From positions 124,001-188,000 of the forward strand of contig CAZHQG010000003.1 of the NCBI GenBank assembly GCA_964534275.1: DNA of 64,000 bases, written 5' to 3'. The notes under the pieces were generated by a model, which was not told the origin of the DNA, searched no databases, and saw nothing but the letters and a program-made list of their open reading frames with translations. Each line of letters starts with the position of its first letter. Within the stretch, counting starts at the first letter, position 1. Origin of the DNA: HRBIN30 sp964534275. Lineage in GTDB: Bacteria > Desulfobacterota > Binatia > HRBIN30. Below are positions 8,855 to 16,418 of this stretch, piece by piece. The position numbers were made by a program, and so were the translations under genes.

Positions 8855-9183
8855 CTCGTGCTCCCTCTCTGCAAAGTTGGCCGGCAACGCTAACGGTGCC
8901 CCCTCGGCAAGTCAACGCGCCACACAACCAAGGCAAGTGCACCACTAGCTGCCGCGATCGGCACTGCACTCTGATCTTCCCTTTCCCAATGCCCGCGTTG
9001 TCTGTGGAGGACGAGGCTGTTCTTTGCACTTTCATCTTGGCAGGAGCACGGGTCTCCACACATAAGGCAAACGAGAAGCCGAGCGATCCTTCCAATGGGA
9101 AGGGGCTCACCAAAAGCGTCTTTGGCGTACCTTTAGGATCTTACATCCGCGTGGGCTTTCCCTTGCCGACACATCGGTAACGG
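8855..9183. other. Intergenic region between dedA and sucD (about 330 bp)
   Basis: No convincing gene was found on either strand. A plus-strand frame is open for much of it but shows no domain, no ribosome-binding site and no homologous pattern. The region contains the candidate sucD promoter near 8890-8915. The sucC gene that usually precedes sucD is not here, even as a recognisable fragment. No strong terminator hairpin with a T-run for the dedA gene was seen. Confidence 0.6.
8887..8915 (-). promoter_or_regulatory. Candidate sigma70-type promoter for sucD
   Basis: On the minus strand a TTGACT (8915-8910) is followed after a 17-bp spacer by TAGCGT (8892-8887), about 33 bp before the GTG start of sucD. 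The -35 box is a good match and the -10 box a weak one. The position between two genes with a gap of about 330 bp supports a promoter, but this is a visual match only. Confidence 0.3.
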
Positions 9184-9738
9184 TTAGCTGCACCGGCGAG
9201 CGACCCGATGAAGGCACCAGAACAGGGATCCGACGAGGAGAATGGCGAGCAGCACGGTCTCCTCAATTTGCTTTACGTCGGACATCAGTGCCTCGAGAGT
9301 GGCGCCAAAGAGGTAGCCCAGCGTGGCAAACACGATCGCCCACAGCCACGCGCTCACGCAATTCAGGAGAAAGAAGCGGACTGGGTCGAGTCCGTTGGCT
9401 CCCAAGACGATCGGCCCAGCAAGCCGAAACCCGTACATGAACCGGAGGATCACAACCACGAGCGACGCGTATCGGTCCTGCAATGCGCGGAGCCTCGATT
9501 GCCGTCGCAAGATCCCGGGGAAGCGCGCGAGCAACCTCTGGCCCCACCAGCGCCCGACAAGCAGTGCAAGCTGGTCTCCCAGCGTAGCGCCCGCCGCTGC
9601 CAGGGCGACGACTAGACGGAAGTCGAGCAGCCCCCGATGCGCGGCAAAGCCTGCGGCAATCAAAAACGTTTCCCCTTCCAACAGTGCCCCCAAAAAAACT
9701 GCCACGTAGCCGTAGCTCGCAACCAACGATTCCACCAT
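9184..9738 (-). CDS. DedA-family membrane protein (SNARE-associated/VTT domain)
   Basis: 184 residues, with four to five hydrophobic segments. DedA proteins are inner-membrane proteins, several of which act as lipid carrier flippases (undecaprenyl phosphate or phosphatidylethanolamine recycling). Seen are the N-terminal LGALLEGETFLIAAGF with the conserved acidic residue, GDQLALLVGRWWG, and the core FMYGFRLAGPIVLGANG, corresponding to the family's F/YxRxxPGxxxxxAG region. The gene stands alone, separated from both neighbours by more than 300 bp. A link to undecaprenyl-phosphate recycling for the polysaccharide locus is plausible but is inference. Confidence 0.85.
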   Translation of the reverse strand: MVESLVASYGYVAVFLGALLEGETFLIAAGFAAHRGLLDFRLVVALAAAGATLGDQLALLVGRWWGQRLLARFPGILRRQSRLRALQDRYASLVVVILRFMYGFRLAGPIVLGANGLDPVRFFLLNCVSAWLWAIVFATLGYLFGATLEALMSDVKQIEETVLLAILLVGSLFWCLHRVARRCS

Positions 9739-10056
9739 CGCACCGGCTGCTTACTGTGCACTCTTGGTTCGGCACAACTCTGTTGGAGGGGCCGCGGTGG
9801 TTCTGCATCACCCCGTTTGCGATTGGCGTTCGAGCGGCGCAGGCGGAACCCCTCGCGCTCGAACAAGGGGGGACCGTTCCAAGAACTCAGGCTAGCCCTC
9901 CCACCAACGCAACGATGCCGCCTCGGATTCCTGCTCGCTCCATGCTGAGGGATCTCGCGGCACCGGAGGCTTTTTCGTGCGGGGTTGTTTGGAGGGAGGA
10001 GAGGTTCATCCTACCCGAACCCGTGAGCGCCACGGGCGGCTTGCACGCGAAGCTGG
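9739..10056. other. Intergenic region between DUF190 gene and dedA (318 bp), with inverted repeats
   Basis: No supported gene. It contains a 9-bp inverted repeat, GTTCGAGCG at 9828-9836 and CGCTCGAAC at 9856-9864, with a 19-bp spacer. A second hairpin at 10020-10036 (CCCGTG, 5-nt loop, CACGGG) lies just downstream of the DUF190 stop codon on the minus strand. The second could be a weak transcription terminator for the crcB/DUF190 unit, but no uridine run follows it. Confidence 0.5.
9828..9864. repeat. Inverted repeat, 9-bp arms
   Basis: The arms GTTCGAGCG (9828-9836) and CGCTCGAAC (9856-9864) are perfect reverse complements separated by 19 bp. They lie about 90-125 bp upstream of the dedA start. 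It may be an operator or an RNA hairpin; neither a T-run nor a known consensus accompanies it. Confidence 0.4.
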
Positions 10057-10410
10057 CTAGCGGCCGTTGCCCGGCGTGTACCGAATGACCTCTGCTTTCT
10101 CGAGGGTGATCAATGCACCGCCGCCACTGGCTTCGATCATGGCCTCGAACTCCGGAAGTGCGCTTCGGATCTTTTCTTCAGTGTCGACCATTTCGATCAC
10201 GATCGGGAGATCCTCGGAGAGGCGAAGAATCCTCGCCGTGTGGATGCGGCTTCCCGCGCCGAAACTCTCGATGCCGCGCCAAACCGTTGCTCCTGCGAGG
10301 CCAAGCTCCCGGGCCTTCAGCACAATCGCTTCGTACAACGGGCGGCCAGAGACCCGGTCGGCTTCTCCGACGAAAATCCGCAGCAGTTTGCCTTCCCCTT
10401 GGATTTTCAT
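10057..10410 (-). CDS. DUF190 family protein
   Basis: 117 residues from the ATG at 10410; a GTG at 10419 is an alternative start. The sequence fits DUF190, a small PII-like ferredoxin-fold family: an initial RIFVGEADR strand, the YEAIVLKARELGLAGATVWRGIESFG segment, and the IVIEMVDTEEKI strand. DUF190 proteins are commonly encoded next to crcB fluoride channels, as here, where crcB lies 14 bp upstream. The molecular role is not established; a regulatory or ion-binding role for the channel is inference. It is cytoplasmic, with no signal peptide. Confidence 0.88.
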   Translation of the reverse strand: MKIQGEGKLLRIFVGEADRVSGRPLYEAIVLKARELGLAGATVWRGIESFGAGSRIHTARILRLSEDLPIVIEMVDTEEKIRSALPEFEAMIEASGGGALITLEKAEVIRYTPGNGR

Positions 10411-10424
10411 GGTCAGCACAGATC

Positions 10425-10799
10425 CTACACGACGCGCCCAACCAAGTCACCCAACCAAGCGCCCATCACGGCGCCGGCGAAATTGGCTGAAATGTTTCCC
10501 ACCGCCCATAGCATGCTGCCCTCTCGAAGGAGGTAAAACGTTTCGTACCCAAAGGCAGACATGGTCGTGAATCCCCCGCAAAACCCTACGGTAAGGAAGA
10601 GCCGCCACTCCGGTCCGATCCACCCGCGTTCGAGGGAGAGTGCCAACAGTAGCCCCAGCAACGTGCTTCCGCTGAGGTTTACGACCAACGTGCCGACAGG
10701 GAAATTCGTGTCAAAGAAGTTCTGTGCCCACCCGCTCACAAGATAACGGGACACCGAACCCAGAAATCCGCCGCAGCCAACGAGTAAAATCCGCAACAT
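10425..10799 (-). CDS. crcB: Fluoride-specific ion channel CrcB/Fluc
   Basis: 124 residues and four predicted transmembrane helices, the size of a single Fluc subunit that works as an antiparallel dimer. Family landmarks are the N-terminal GGFLGSVSRYLV, the polar NLSG in helix 2 and the conserved GFCGGFTTMSAFGYE break in helix 3 that carries the central Na+ and the fluoride-lining residues. The ATG at 10799 follows a GAGAGAG ribosome-binding site. Only 47 bp separate it from the upstream epimerase gene, and no fluoride (crcB-motif) riboswitch was recognised there. It exports toxic fluoride. Confidence 0.93.
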   Translation of the reverse strand: MLRILLVGCGGFLGSVSRYLVSGWAQNFFDTNFPVGTLVVNLSGSTLLGLLLALSLERGWIGPEWRLFLTVGFCGGFTTMSAFGYETFYLLREGSMLWAVGNISANFAGAVMGAWLGDLVGRVV

Positions 10800-10846
10800 C
10801 GCAATCTCTCTCACCGTCGCCGCGTCACTTCCCCCGCAGGTCGACC

Positions 10847-11785
10847 TTACATGCCAAGCTGTTGCCGAAGCCAAGCCACGGTGCGGCGCATCCCTTCTTC
10901 GAAGCCCACGGCAGGCTGGTAGCCGAGCAAGCGCTGGGCCTTGGCGATTGAAGCTTGAGTGTGACGAACATCGCCGGCGCGTGGAGGGGTGTGCTCGATC
11001 TTGATCGGCTTGCCCACTAGGCGTGCCACGGTGTGAGCAATTTCCAAAACGGAGTGGCGTTCGTTGCAAGCCACGTTGAACACTTCGCCGCCAACGTTCG
11101 GCTGCGTACAAGCGAGCAAATTTGCCTGCACCACGTTGTCGATGTACGTGAAGTCGCGTGACTGCTCGCCGTCGCCATGAACCACCAACGGTTCTCCCCG
11201 CAAGGCAGCACGGATAAACAATGGCACGACAGCAGCGTATTTTGACTCGGGGCTCTGACGGGGGCCGAACACGTTAAAGTACCGCAAACTCACAGTTTCC
11301 AACCCGTACAAGCGGGTGAACGTTCGGCAGTAGTACTCACCAGCCAGCTTCGAAACCGCGTACGGAGAAATCGGAGCGGGTGTCTGATCCTCCTCTTTTG
11401 GCAGCGCCGGCGAATCTCCGTAAACCGAGGATGACGACGCGTAGACCACCCGTTTCACCGTGCCTGCAGCGCGTGCCGCCACGAGCAGTTGAAGTGTGCC
11501 GTGTGTGTTGACCGCATCCGTACTCAACGGATCGTCGACCGAGCGGGGCACCGACCGCAAGGCCGCCTGGTGACTTACGTACTCCACCCCGGCGAGAGCG
11601 CGCTGCAATACGCTGGAGTCGCGCACGTCGCCTTCGATCACCTCGATTCGATCACGAACCTCTGCGAGATTCGCCCAGCTCCCGGTGGAAAAGTTGTCGA
11701 GCACACGCACAGCCTCACCGCGCGCGACCAAGGCGTGTACGATATTCGAGCCGATAAAGCCTGCTCCTCCGGTTACCAAGTACAT
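10847..11785 (-). CDS. UDP-sugar 4-epimerase (WbpP/GalE-like extended SDR)
   Basis: 312 residues. Rossmann motif TGGAGFIGSN at residues 5-14, DNFSTGS after strand 2, SSSSVYGDSP and the catalytic YAVSK, all intact. NVFGPRQSPESKYAAVVP resembles UDP-GlcNAc/GalNAc 4-epimerases of the WbpP/WbgU type more than plain GalE; this subgroup assignment is by resemblance. It probably interconverts UDP-GlcNAc and UDP-GalNAc, or the uronic acids, for the O-unit. It is separated from the upstream GT2 gene by 148 bp and from crcB downstream by 47 bp, so it may be the last gene of the polysaccharide run or start its own transcript. Confidence 0.86.
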   Translation of the reverse strand: MYLVTGGAGFIGSNIVHALVARGEAVRVLDNFSTGSWANLAEVRDRIEVIEGDVRDSSVLQRALAGVEYVSHQAALRSVPRSVDDPLSTDAVNTHGTLQLLVAARAAGTVKRVVYASSSSVYGDSPALPKEEDQTPAPISPYAVSKLAGEYYCRTFTRLYGLETVSLRYFNVFGPRQSPESKYAAVVPLFIRAALRGEPLVVHGDGEQSRDFTYIDNVVQANLLACTQPNVGGEVFNVACNERHSVLEIAHTVARLVGKPIKIEHTPPRAGDVRHTQASIAKAQRLLGYQPAVGFEEGMRRTVAWLRQQLGM

Positions 11786-11933
11786 TGCGACTCCTCTTCG
11801 TGTTTCGGTGTGTTCGGCCTACAGGGCTCCGCGAACATCGATCGACTGGTTCAAAACCTCATCTTGTCTCGAAAAGTGCAAAGCAAAAGGCCCCCGTAGG
11901 GTCAATTTTGTGCCGCCGGAGACGCTGGCGTTT

Positions 11934-12977
11934 TCACCCAGCGCTCGCAGCTGCAACTTGCGGCTCCGGTTGTAAACGGGGCGGGGGTGACTCGGGACGA
12001 AACCACCGATCCGCAAAGCGTACGAGTCCCCACAGAAACCCGGATCCCCAGCTCCAGTGCATGATCACGAAGGCCCATGCTACCCGCAGCCACAAAGACC
12101 ACCCGTGACGACGCGCCACCCTGGCAGCCGCGGCGAGGACGCTCAGGGCATAAGTCCCCAACAGCGCCAACGCGGCAACGCCGATTGGCCGGTACCAGAA
12201 CCCAATCAGGGCACCGGACGTTACTGCTAGAAGGAAAAGCGGCGGCACAAAATGACGCCAGCTCATTTGGCGCGGATGCTTTTGTAGAACTCGGACCTTC
12301 CATTTCCCGTACTCGAAAAATTGCCGTGCAAGAGCACGGTAGCTCTGGCGATTTTGGTACGACGACCGCATGGCCACCGAAAGATACACGGTGCCTCCGT
12401 GCTTGCGGATCCGGTAGTTGAATTCGTCGTCCTGATTGCGCACAAGCTCTTCGTCGAACAGGCCAACCTGCTCGAAGGTACGACGTGGCCACATGCCCAT
12501 GTACACCGTGTCCACCTCACGGTCCCTATCTGCGAAGTGGAAATACGCACCGATCCCAAATGGGGAATCCATGGCTCGGGCGATGGCTTCCGCGACCGGA
12601 GCCCCACCTGCAGTACGCATTGGGCCTCCTACGTTGTCCGCCCCGGTACGGAGCAACGTTTCCACGCCTTTGCGTAGATAATCAGGCGCCAGCGTCGTGT
12701 GCGCATCTACCCGCGCGATGATCTCTCCTCTGGCGGCGCGGATCCCGATATTCAACGCGGTGGGAACGATGCGCGCGGGATTCCGGAGCACGCGAATTCG
12801 CTGGCCGTAGCGGCCCAACACGGTACGCGAGTCGTCGTCGGAATCGCCATCGACCACGATGATCTCGTAGCGGTCCGCCGGATAGTCCTGCGCCAGCACG
12901 GAGTCCACGCACTGGGCAATATGCTTCCCTTCGTTCCGCATCGGAATCACGACCGACACAAACGGCCACTGGTTCAT
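11934..12977 (-). CDS. Family 2 glycosyltransferase, succinoglycan ExoA-like
   Basis: 347 residues from the ATG at 12977. The GT-A fold is clear: SVVIPMRNEG, VVDGDSDDDS, and RVDAHTTLAPDYL, in which DAH replaces the usual DxD; RVDAH is typical of the ExoA subfamily. GADNVGGPM is also an ExoA-type signature. Three hydrophobic segments at the C-terminus anchor it in the membrane. ExoA adds an early sugar to the lipid-linked repeat in succinoglycan synthesis, so this enzyme probably extends a lipid-linked oligosaccharide. It is the last gene of the compact run, 2 bp after a GT4 gene. The donor and acceptor are unknown. Confidence 0.87.
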   Translation of the reverse strand: MNQWPFVSVVIPMRNEGKHIAQCVDSVLAQDYPADRYEIIVVDGDSDDDSRTVLGRYGQRIRVLRNPARIVPTALNIGIRAARGEIIARVDAHTTLAPDYLRKGVETLLRTGADNVGGPMRTAGGAPVAEAIARAMDSPFGIGAYFHFADRDREVDTVYMGMWPRRTFEQVGLFDEELVRNQDDEFNYRIRKHGGTVYLSVAMRSSYQNRQSYRALARQFFEYGKWKVRVLQKHPRQMSWRHFVPPLFLLAVTSGALIGFWYRPIGVAALALLGTYALSVLAAAARVARRHGWSLWLRVAWAFVIMHWSWGSGFLWGLVRFADRWFRPESPPPRLQPEPQVAAASAG

Positions 12978-12979
12978 CG

Positions 12980-14053
12980 TCAGGACACCTCGTCGTACAA
13001 TTCTTCCATTCGTGCAACCATGTTCCCCATCGAGAACTGCTCGGCTCGTTCCCGGGCAGCGTGCGCAGCGCGAAGATACTCCTCTGGGGATGAGAGCAGC
13101 CACAGCGTGAGCCGAGAAAAAGCTTCTGCATCGCCGGGCGGGACCACAACCCCGGCGGCACTGTCGGCGAGGATTTCCCGGCACCCTTCGACGTCGGTGA
13201 CAATCACTGGCAATGCAGAGGCCATCGCCTCCAGGACGACATTGGGCATGCCCTCCCACCGAGAAGTCAGCCAAAACAGGTGCGCCTCACGGAAAACTTC
13301 GTCCAGGTCGCCTCGCTCGCCTAGAAATTGCACGGCTCCTTCGATGCCAAGTTCCACGGCGAAGCGCTCTAGACTGGCCCGCAACGGCCCGTCGCCGGCA
13401 ATCGCAAAGCGCACGTTCGGTCGGTGTCGACGCACCATCGCAGCCGCTTCGAGGAACAACGCGTGGTTCTTTTGTTCCACGAGGCGCCCAGCAGTCACGA
13501 TCAACGGGGACTCCAACGAGCGAGTCGCAGGCGGATAAAACCTCTCCGTGTCGATCCCGTTGGGAATCACGCGGATGCGGGCAGCCGGAGCTCGGTACTC
13601 GCGTTCAATATAGCGGGCAACATCGTGGGAGTTCGCCACGATTCCTGCCGCAACACGGAATGCTACCGTATTCCCCCAGCGCGAAAGCAGACCCTGCACC
13701 TTACAGTTGCGGGCAGAAGCAATCAGGGGGATTCGGCATGCAACGGCTGCGATGGCGGCAAAGGGGTTGGCTAAGTACAACCACGAATGCAGCAAGCGAA
13801 TCTCGTCACGCTGCACGGCTCGGGCGAGTTGCCAGCCGCGTCCGCCAACATGCGCGTCCACGACCGTGACCCGCACCCCGTGAGTTTGGAGCCACTCTCC
13901 CCACGGCAAGACAGCCTGCGATAGAACGTACACCCGCGGCTCGAACCGGGCGCGATCGAGGCGCACCGCCAATTGCGCGACCTGCCCCTCGGCACCCCCG
14001 CGAGTGAGCTGGCCAATGACAAGCCCCACACGGATCGGATCGCGACCTTTCAC
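12980..14053 (-). CDS. Family 4 glycosyltransferase
   Basis: 357 residues, GT-B fold. The N-terminal domain begins VGLVIGQLTRGGAEGQVAQL, the GG loop common in GT4. The C-terminal donor domain has VIPNGIDTERF, VTAGRLVEQKN and the EX7E-type region TSRWEGMPNVVLEAMA followed by GLPVIVTDVEG-like residues. It is a retaining, nucleotide-sugar-dependent cytoplasmic enzyme that extends the lipid-linked unit. The start overlaps the stop of the acyltransferase gene (ATGA), which indicates tight coupling. Substrate not deducible. Confidence 0.9.
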   Translation of the reverse strand: MKGRDPIRVGLVIGQLTRGGAEGQVAQLAVRLDRARFEPRVYVLSQAVLPWGEWLQTHGVRVTVVDAHVGGRGWQLARAVQRDEIRLLHSWLYLANPFAAIAAVACRIPLIASARNCKVQGLLSRWGNTVAFRVAAGIVANSHDVARYIEREYRAPAARIRVIPNGIDTERFYPPATRSLESPLIVTAGRLVEQKNHALFLEAAAMVRRHRPNVRFAIAGDGPLRASLERFAVELGIEGAVQFLGERGDLDEVFREAHLFWLTSRWEGMPNVVLEAMASALPVIVTDVEGCREILADSAAGVVVPPGDAEAFSRLTLWLLSSPEEYLRAAHAARERAEQFSMGNMVARMEELYDEVS

Positions 14054-14634
14054 GCGGATTGCCGTGACAGAGCGGCTTGCGCCAGCTCGGCGGGGTGCTG
14101 TGTAGAGTCGTCCGGCCGCATACCCAAGACTTTTGCTGGCACGCCCCCGACGATCGCGTACGGCGGAACGTCACGCGTCACCACGGCGCCCGCAGCGACG
14201 ATGGCACCGGTGCCGATGCGGACACCTTTCAGGATCCGCACACCGCAGCCAATCCAGACGTCGTCTTCCACCACGATGGGCGCTGCTGTCTTCGGCTGAT
14301 AGCGGATCGGAATCTTGCGGGTGGCAAAGCCATGGTCTTCTGCGATGAGGGACGTGTTGTGGGCGATCAGAACATTGCGGCCAATCGTCAGTCCACCGTA
14401 GCCATCGAGAAAACAGTTCTCGCCGACCATGCTGCCGGAACCGATGCTCACTCCCTCAGGGAACCAAATCGTCACGTTATCTCGGAACCACACCCACCCA
14501 TCGATGCGCCGTAAAAACAATTTCAAGACCAACCACCGCAGCACGTCGCCACTCAACATCGGCAGGTATTTCACCAACCCATACACGGTGTGGAACGTCA
14601 GGTACCAAAGGGCTTGCCGCCAGCTCACGCGCAT
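14050..14634 (-). CDS. Left-handed beta-helix acyltransferase (hexapeptide repeat)
   Basis: 194 residues. A hydrophobic N-terminal stretch (about residues 8-45) is followed by hexapeptide repeats such as VSIGSG, LTIGRN, VRIGTG and AIVAAGAVVTRDVPPYAIVGGVPAKV, the classic ending of WbbJ/LacA/NodL-type O-acetyltransferases. The candidate catalytic histidine lies in IAEDHGF. It probably O-acetylates a sugar of the polysaccharide using acetyl-CoA. It lies between a methyltransferase and a GT4 gene, with 12-bp spacing and a 4-bp overlap. Confidence 0.88.
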   Translation of the reverse strand: MRVSWRQALWYLTFHTVYGLVKYLPMLSGDVLRWLVLKLFLRRIDGWVWFRDNVTIWFPEGVSIGSGSMVGENCFLDGYGGLTIGRNVLIAHNTSLIAEDHGFATRKIPIRYQPKTAAPIVVEDDVWIGCGVRILKGVRIGTGAIVAAGAVVTRDVPPYAIVGGVPAKVLGMRPDDSTQHPAELAQAALSRQSA

Positions 14635-14646
14635 CGGGGCACAACC

Positions 14647-15393
14647 TCACTGGGCTTGCGAGCGCTGTGCTAGGCACAAGAGCGAAACACCGACGGGCAA
14701 GTTCACTCTCGCAATCAACGGAGCCTCGAGGGAAAAGAGTTTCGCCAGGAAATCGTTCACGCGCCCTGGCTTGGTCATCGAGAAGTCGGACACCAGCTCG
14801 CCGTTCTTCTCCGGAATCACTCGCCGTACCAAACGCACTGCAGCCACCACTGGGAACAAAATCGTGTTGAGGTACGTGAAACGGCGAATTTGCAAGCCTG
14901 CTTGGGTAAAGAGGGCCGCAAACTCGCGTGCGCGGTAGCGCCGCTTGTGGTGATTGATGACGTCTTGCCTCCCCCACATCCAGGGGAAGGCTGGTACGGT
15001 CACGAGCGCGTAACCGCCCGGTCGGAGCACGCGCGCAATTTCGGCCACACAGCCAGCATCGTCGTCGATGTGTTCGATGAGATCGAACGCTGTCACCAAA
15101 TCGACCGAACGAGAACGAAACGGCAGTGCGCGCACATCACCCCGAAGTACGGGCACGTGCGTGCGGTTGCGCGCATAGCGCGCGGCAGCAGCGCCCCAGT
15201 CCAACCCAACGACTCGACCATACTGCGCTAAGAACCGAAGATTCGCACCGGTGCCGCAGCCAAGGTCGACGAGCAAGGAATCTTTGGTGACGTGAAGGCG
15301 TTCCAACAGTGCGGCAAAGATGGCCCGCCTTCCTTCGAACCACCAGTGCACGGCTTCGATTTGTGCGTACTCCTCGTAAAATTTTTCTTCCAT
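14647..15393 (-). CDS. SAM-dependent class I methyltransferase
   Basis: 248 residues. Motif I is LLVDLGCGTGANLRFL, motif II VVGLDWG, and the DLVTAFDLIEHIDDD and LRPGGYALVTVPA segments complete a Methyltransf_11-type domain. The N-terminus EEKFYEEYAQIEAVHWWFEGRR is common to methyltransferases in surface-polysaccharide clusters. The C-terminus has one hydrophobic segment. The start at 15393 puts this domain at residue 1; the frame continues upstream only inside the GT2 gene. It probably methylates a sugar or a lipid-linked intermediate; it might also act on a quinone-like substrate. Confidence 0.85.
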   Translation of the reverse strand: MEEKFYEEYAQIEAVHWWFEGRRAIFAALLERLHVTKDSLLVDLGCGTGANLRFLAQYGRVVGLDWGAAAARYARNRTHVPVLRGDVRALPFRSRSVDLVTAFDLIEHIDDDAGCVAEIARVLRPGGYALVTVPAFPWMWGRQDVINHHKRRYRAREFAALFTQAGLQIRRFTYLNTILFPVVAAVRLVRRVIPEKNGELVSDFSMTKPGRVNDFLAKLFSLEAPLIARVNLPVGVSLLCLAQRSQAQ

Positions 15394-15398
15394 GGGGC

Positions 15399-16418
15399 TC
15401 AGGCTCCGCGGGCCGCCCGTACAGCAGGCGCCTCCTCGGACAGTTCTGTTCTCCACTTGGCTGCCGCAGGCTCGAGTCCGATGGTCTCCCGCACAACGTA
15501 CAGCGGTCGCCGTTTTACCTCGTCGAAAATGCGACCCACGTATTCGCCGAGGATCCCGAGCGACAGCAACTGGATCCCTCCGAGGAACAAAATCACAACG
15601 ACCGTAGACGTCCAACCCGTAATCAGCCGTTCACCGTACAGAATGCGCAGCGCGACGAGGTACAAGACGAGGGCAAATGCCGTGAGGCTAATCACAAAGC
15701 CCAGGTGCGTAACCATGCGCAAAGGTACGAACGAATACGAGATCACCCCGTCGTATGCGAGCTTCAGTAGCTTGCTTAGGGGGTACTTCGACTCACCCGC
15801 AAAGCGCGGTTCGCGGTCGTACTCCAAGCCCACTTGGCGGAATCCCACCCATGCGCGGATTCCGCGTACGAAGCGATTCCTTTCAGGCATGGCGTTTAAT
15901 TCATCGACGACCCGCCGGTCCATGATCGCAAAATCTCCCGCATCCAGCGGGATGTCCACATACGAAAGCCGCCGAAGCAACCGGTAAAACACTCGGTACG
16001 CTGCCCGTTTCAACGCATGCTCTTTGCGTGTTCTGCGCACCGCGTACACGACTTCGTAGCCCTCGCGCCATTTCTCGAATAACCGTGGCACGAATTCCGG
16101 CGGGTCCTGTAAGTCCCCGTCAATCACCGCCACGGCAGCGCCACGCGCGTAATGCAAACCTGCCGTCACCGCTGTTTGATGGCCGAAGTTCCGTGAAAAG
16201 CGAACAACCTTCACGCGCGGGTCTTGTGTGGCAATCGAGCGCAAGGCCTCGAAGGTACCGTCGCGGCTTCCGTCGTCGACAAAAACAAGCTCGAACGGTA
16301 CCCCGGTGGTCTCCAGCGCTGCGACAGCCCGGCGGTAAAACACCGGAACGGTTTCCTCCTCGTTGAACATCGGCACGACGAGGGACAGCGTCGGACTTTG
16401 TTGAGGGGCCGTATTCAT
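15399..16418 (-). CDS. Family 2 glycosyltransferase, GtrB/polyprenyl-phosphate type
   Basis: 339 residues. The GT-A domain has SLVVPMFNEEETV, FVDDGSRDGT, and IDGDLQDPPE with the DxD motif. It is followed by RFAGESKYPL and two transmembrane segments near residues 235-300, with a basic C-terminal tail (DEVKRRPLYVV). This is the architecture of bactoprenol-phosphate glucosyltransferases (GtrB/ArnC-like). The gene following it encodes a GT-C transferase of the kind that uses polyprenyl-phosphate sugars, with a 4-bp overlap, so the pair probably makes and uses the same lipid-linked donor to decorate the polymer. Confidence 0.9.
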   Translation of the reverse strand: MNTAPQQSPTLSLVVPMFNEEETVPVFYRRAVAALETTGVPFELVFVDDGSRDGTFEALRSIATQDPRVKVVRFSRNFGHQTAVTAGLHYARGAAVAVIDGDLQDPPEFVPRLFEKWREGYEVVYAVRRTRKEHALKRAAYRVFYRLLRRLSYVDIPLDAGDFAIMDRRVVDELNAMPERNRFVRGIRAWVGFRQVGLEYDREPRFAGESKYPLSKLLKLAYDGVISYSFVPLRMVTHLGFVISLTAFALVLYLVALRILYGERLITGWTSTVVVILFLGGIQLLSLGILGEYVGRIFDEVKRRPLYVVRETIGLEPAAAKWRTELSEEAPAVRAARGA

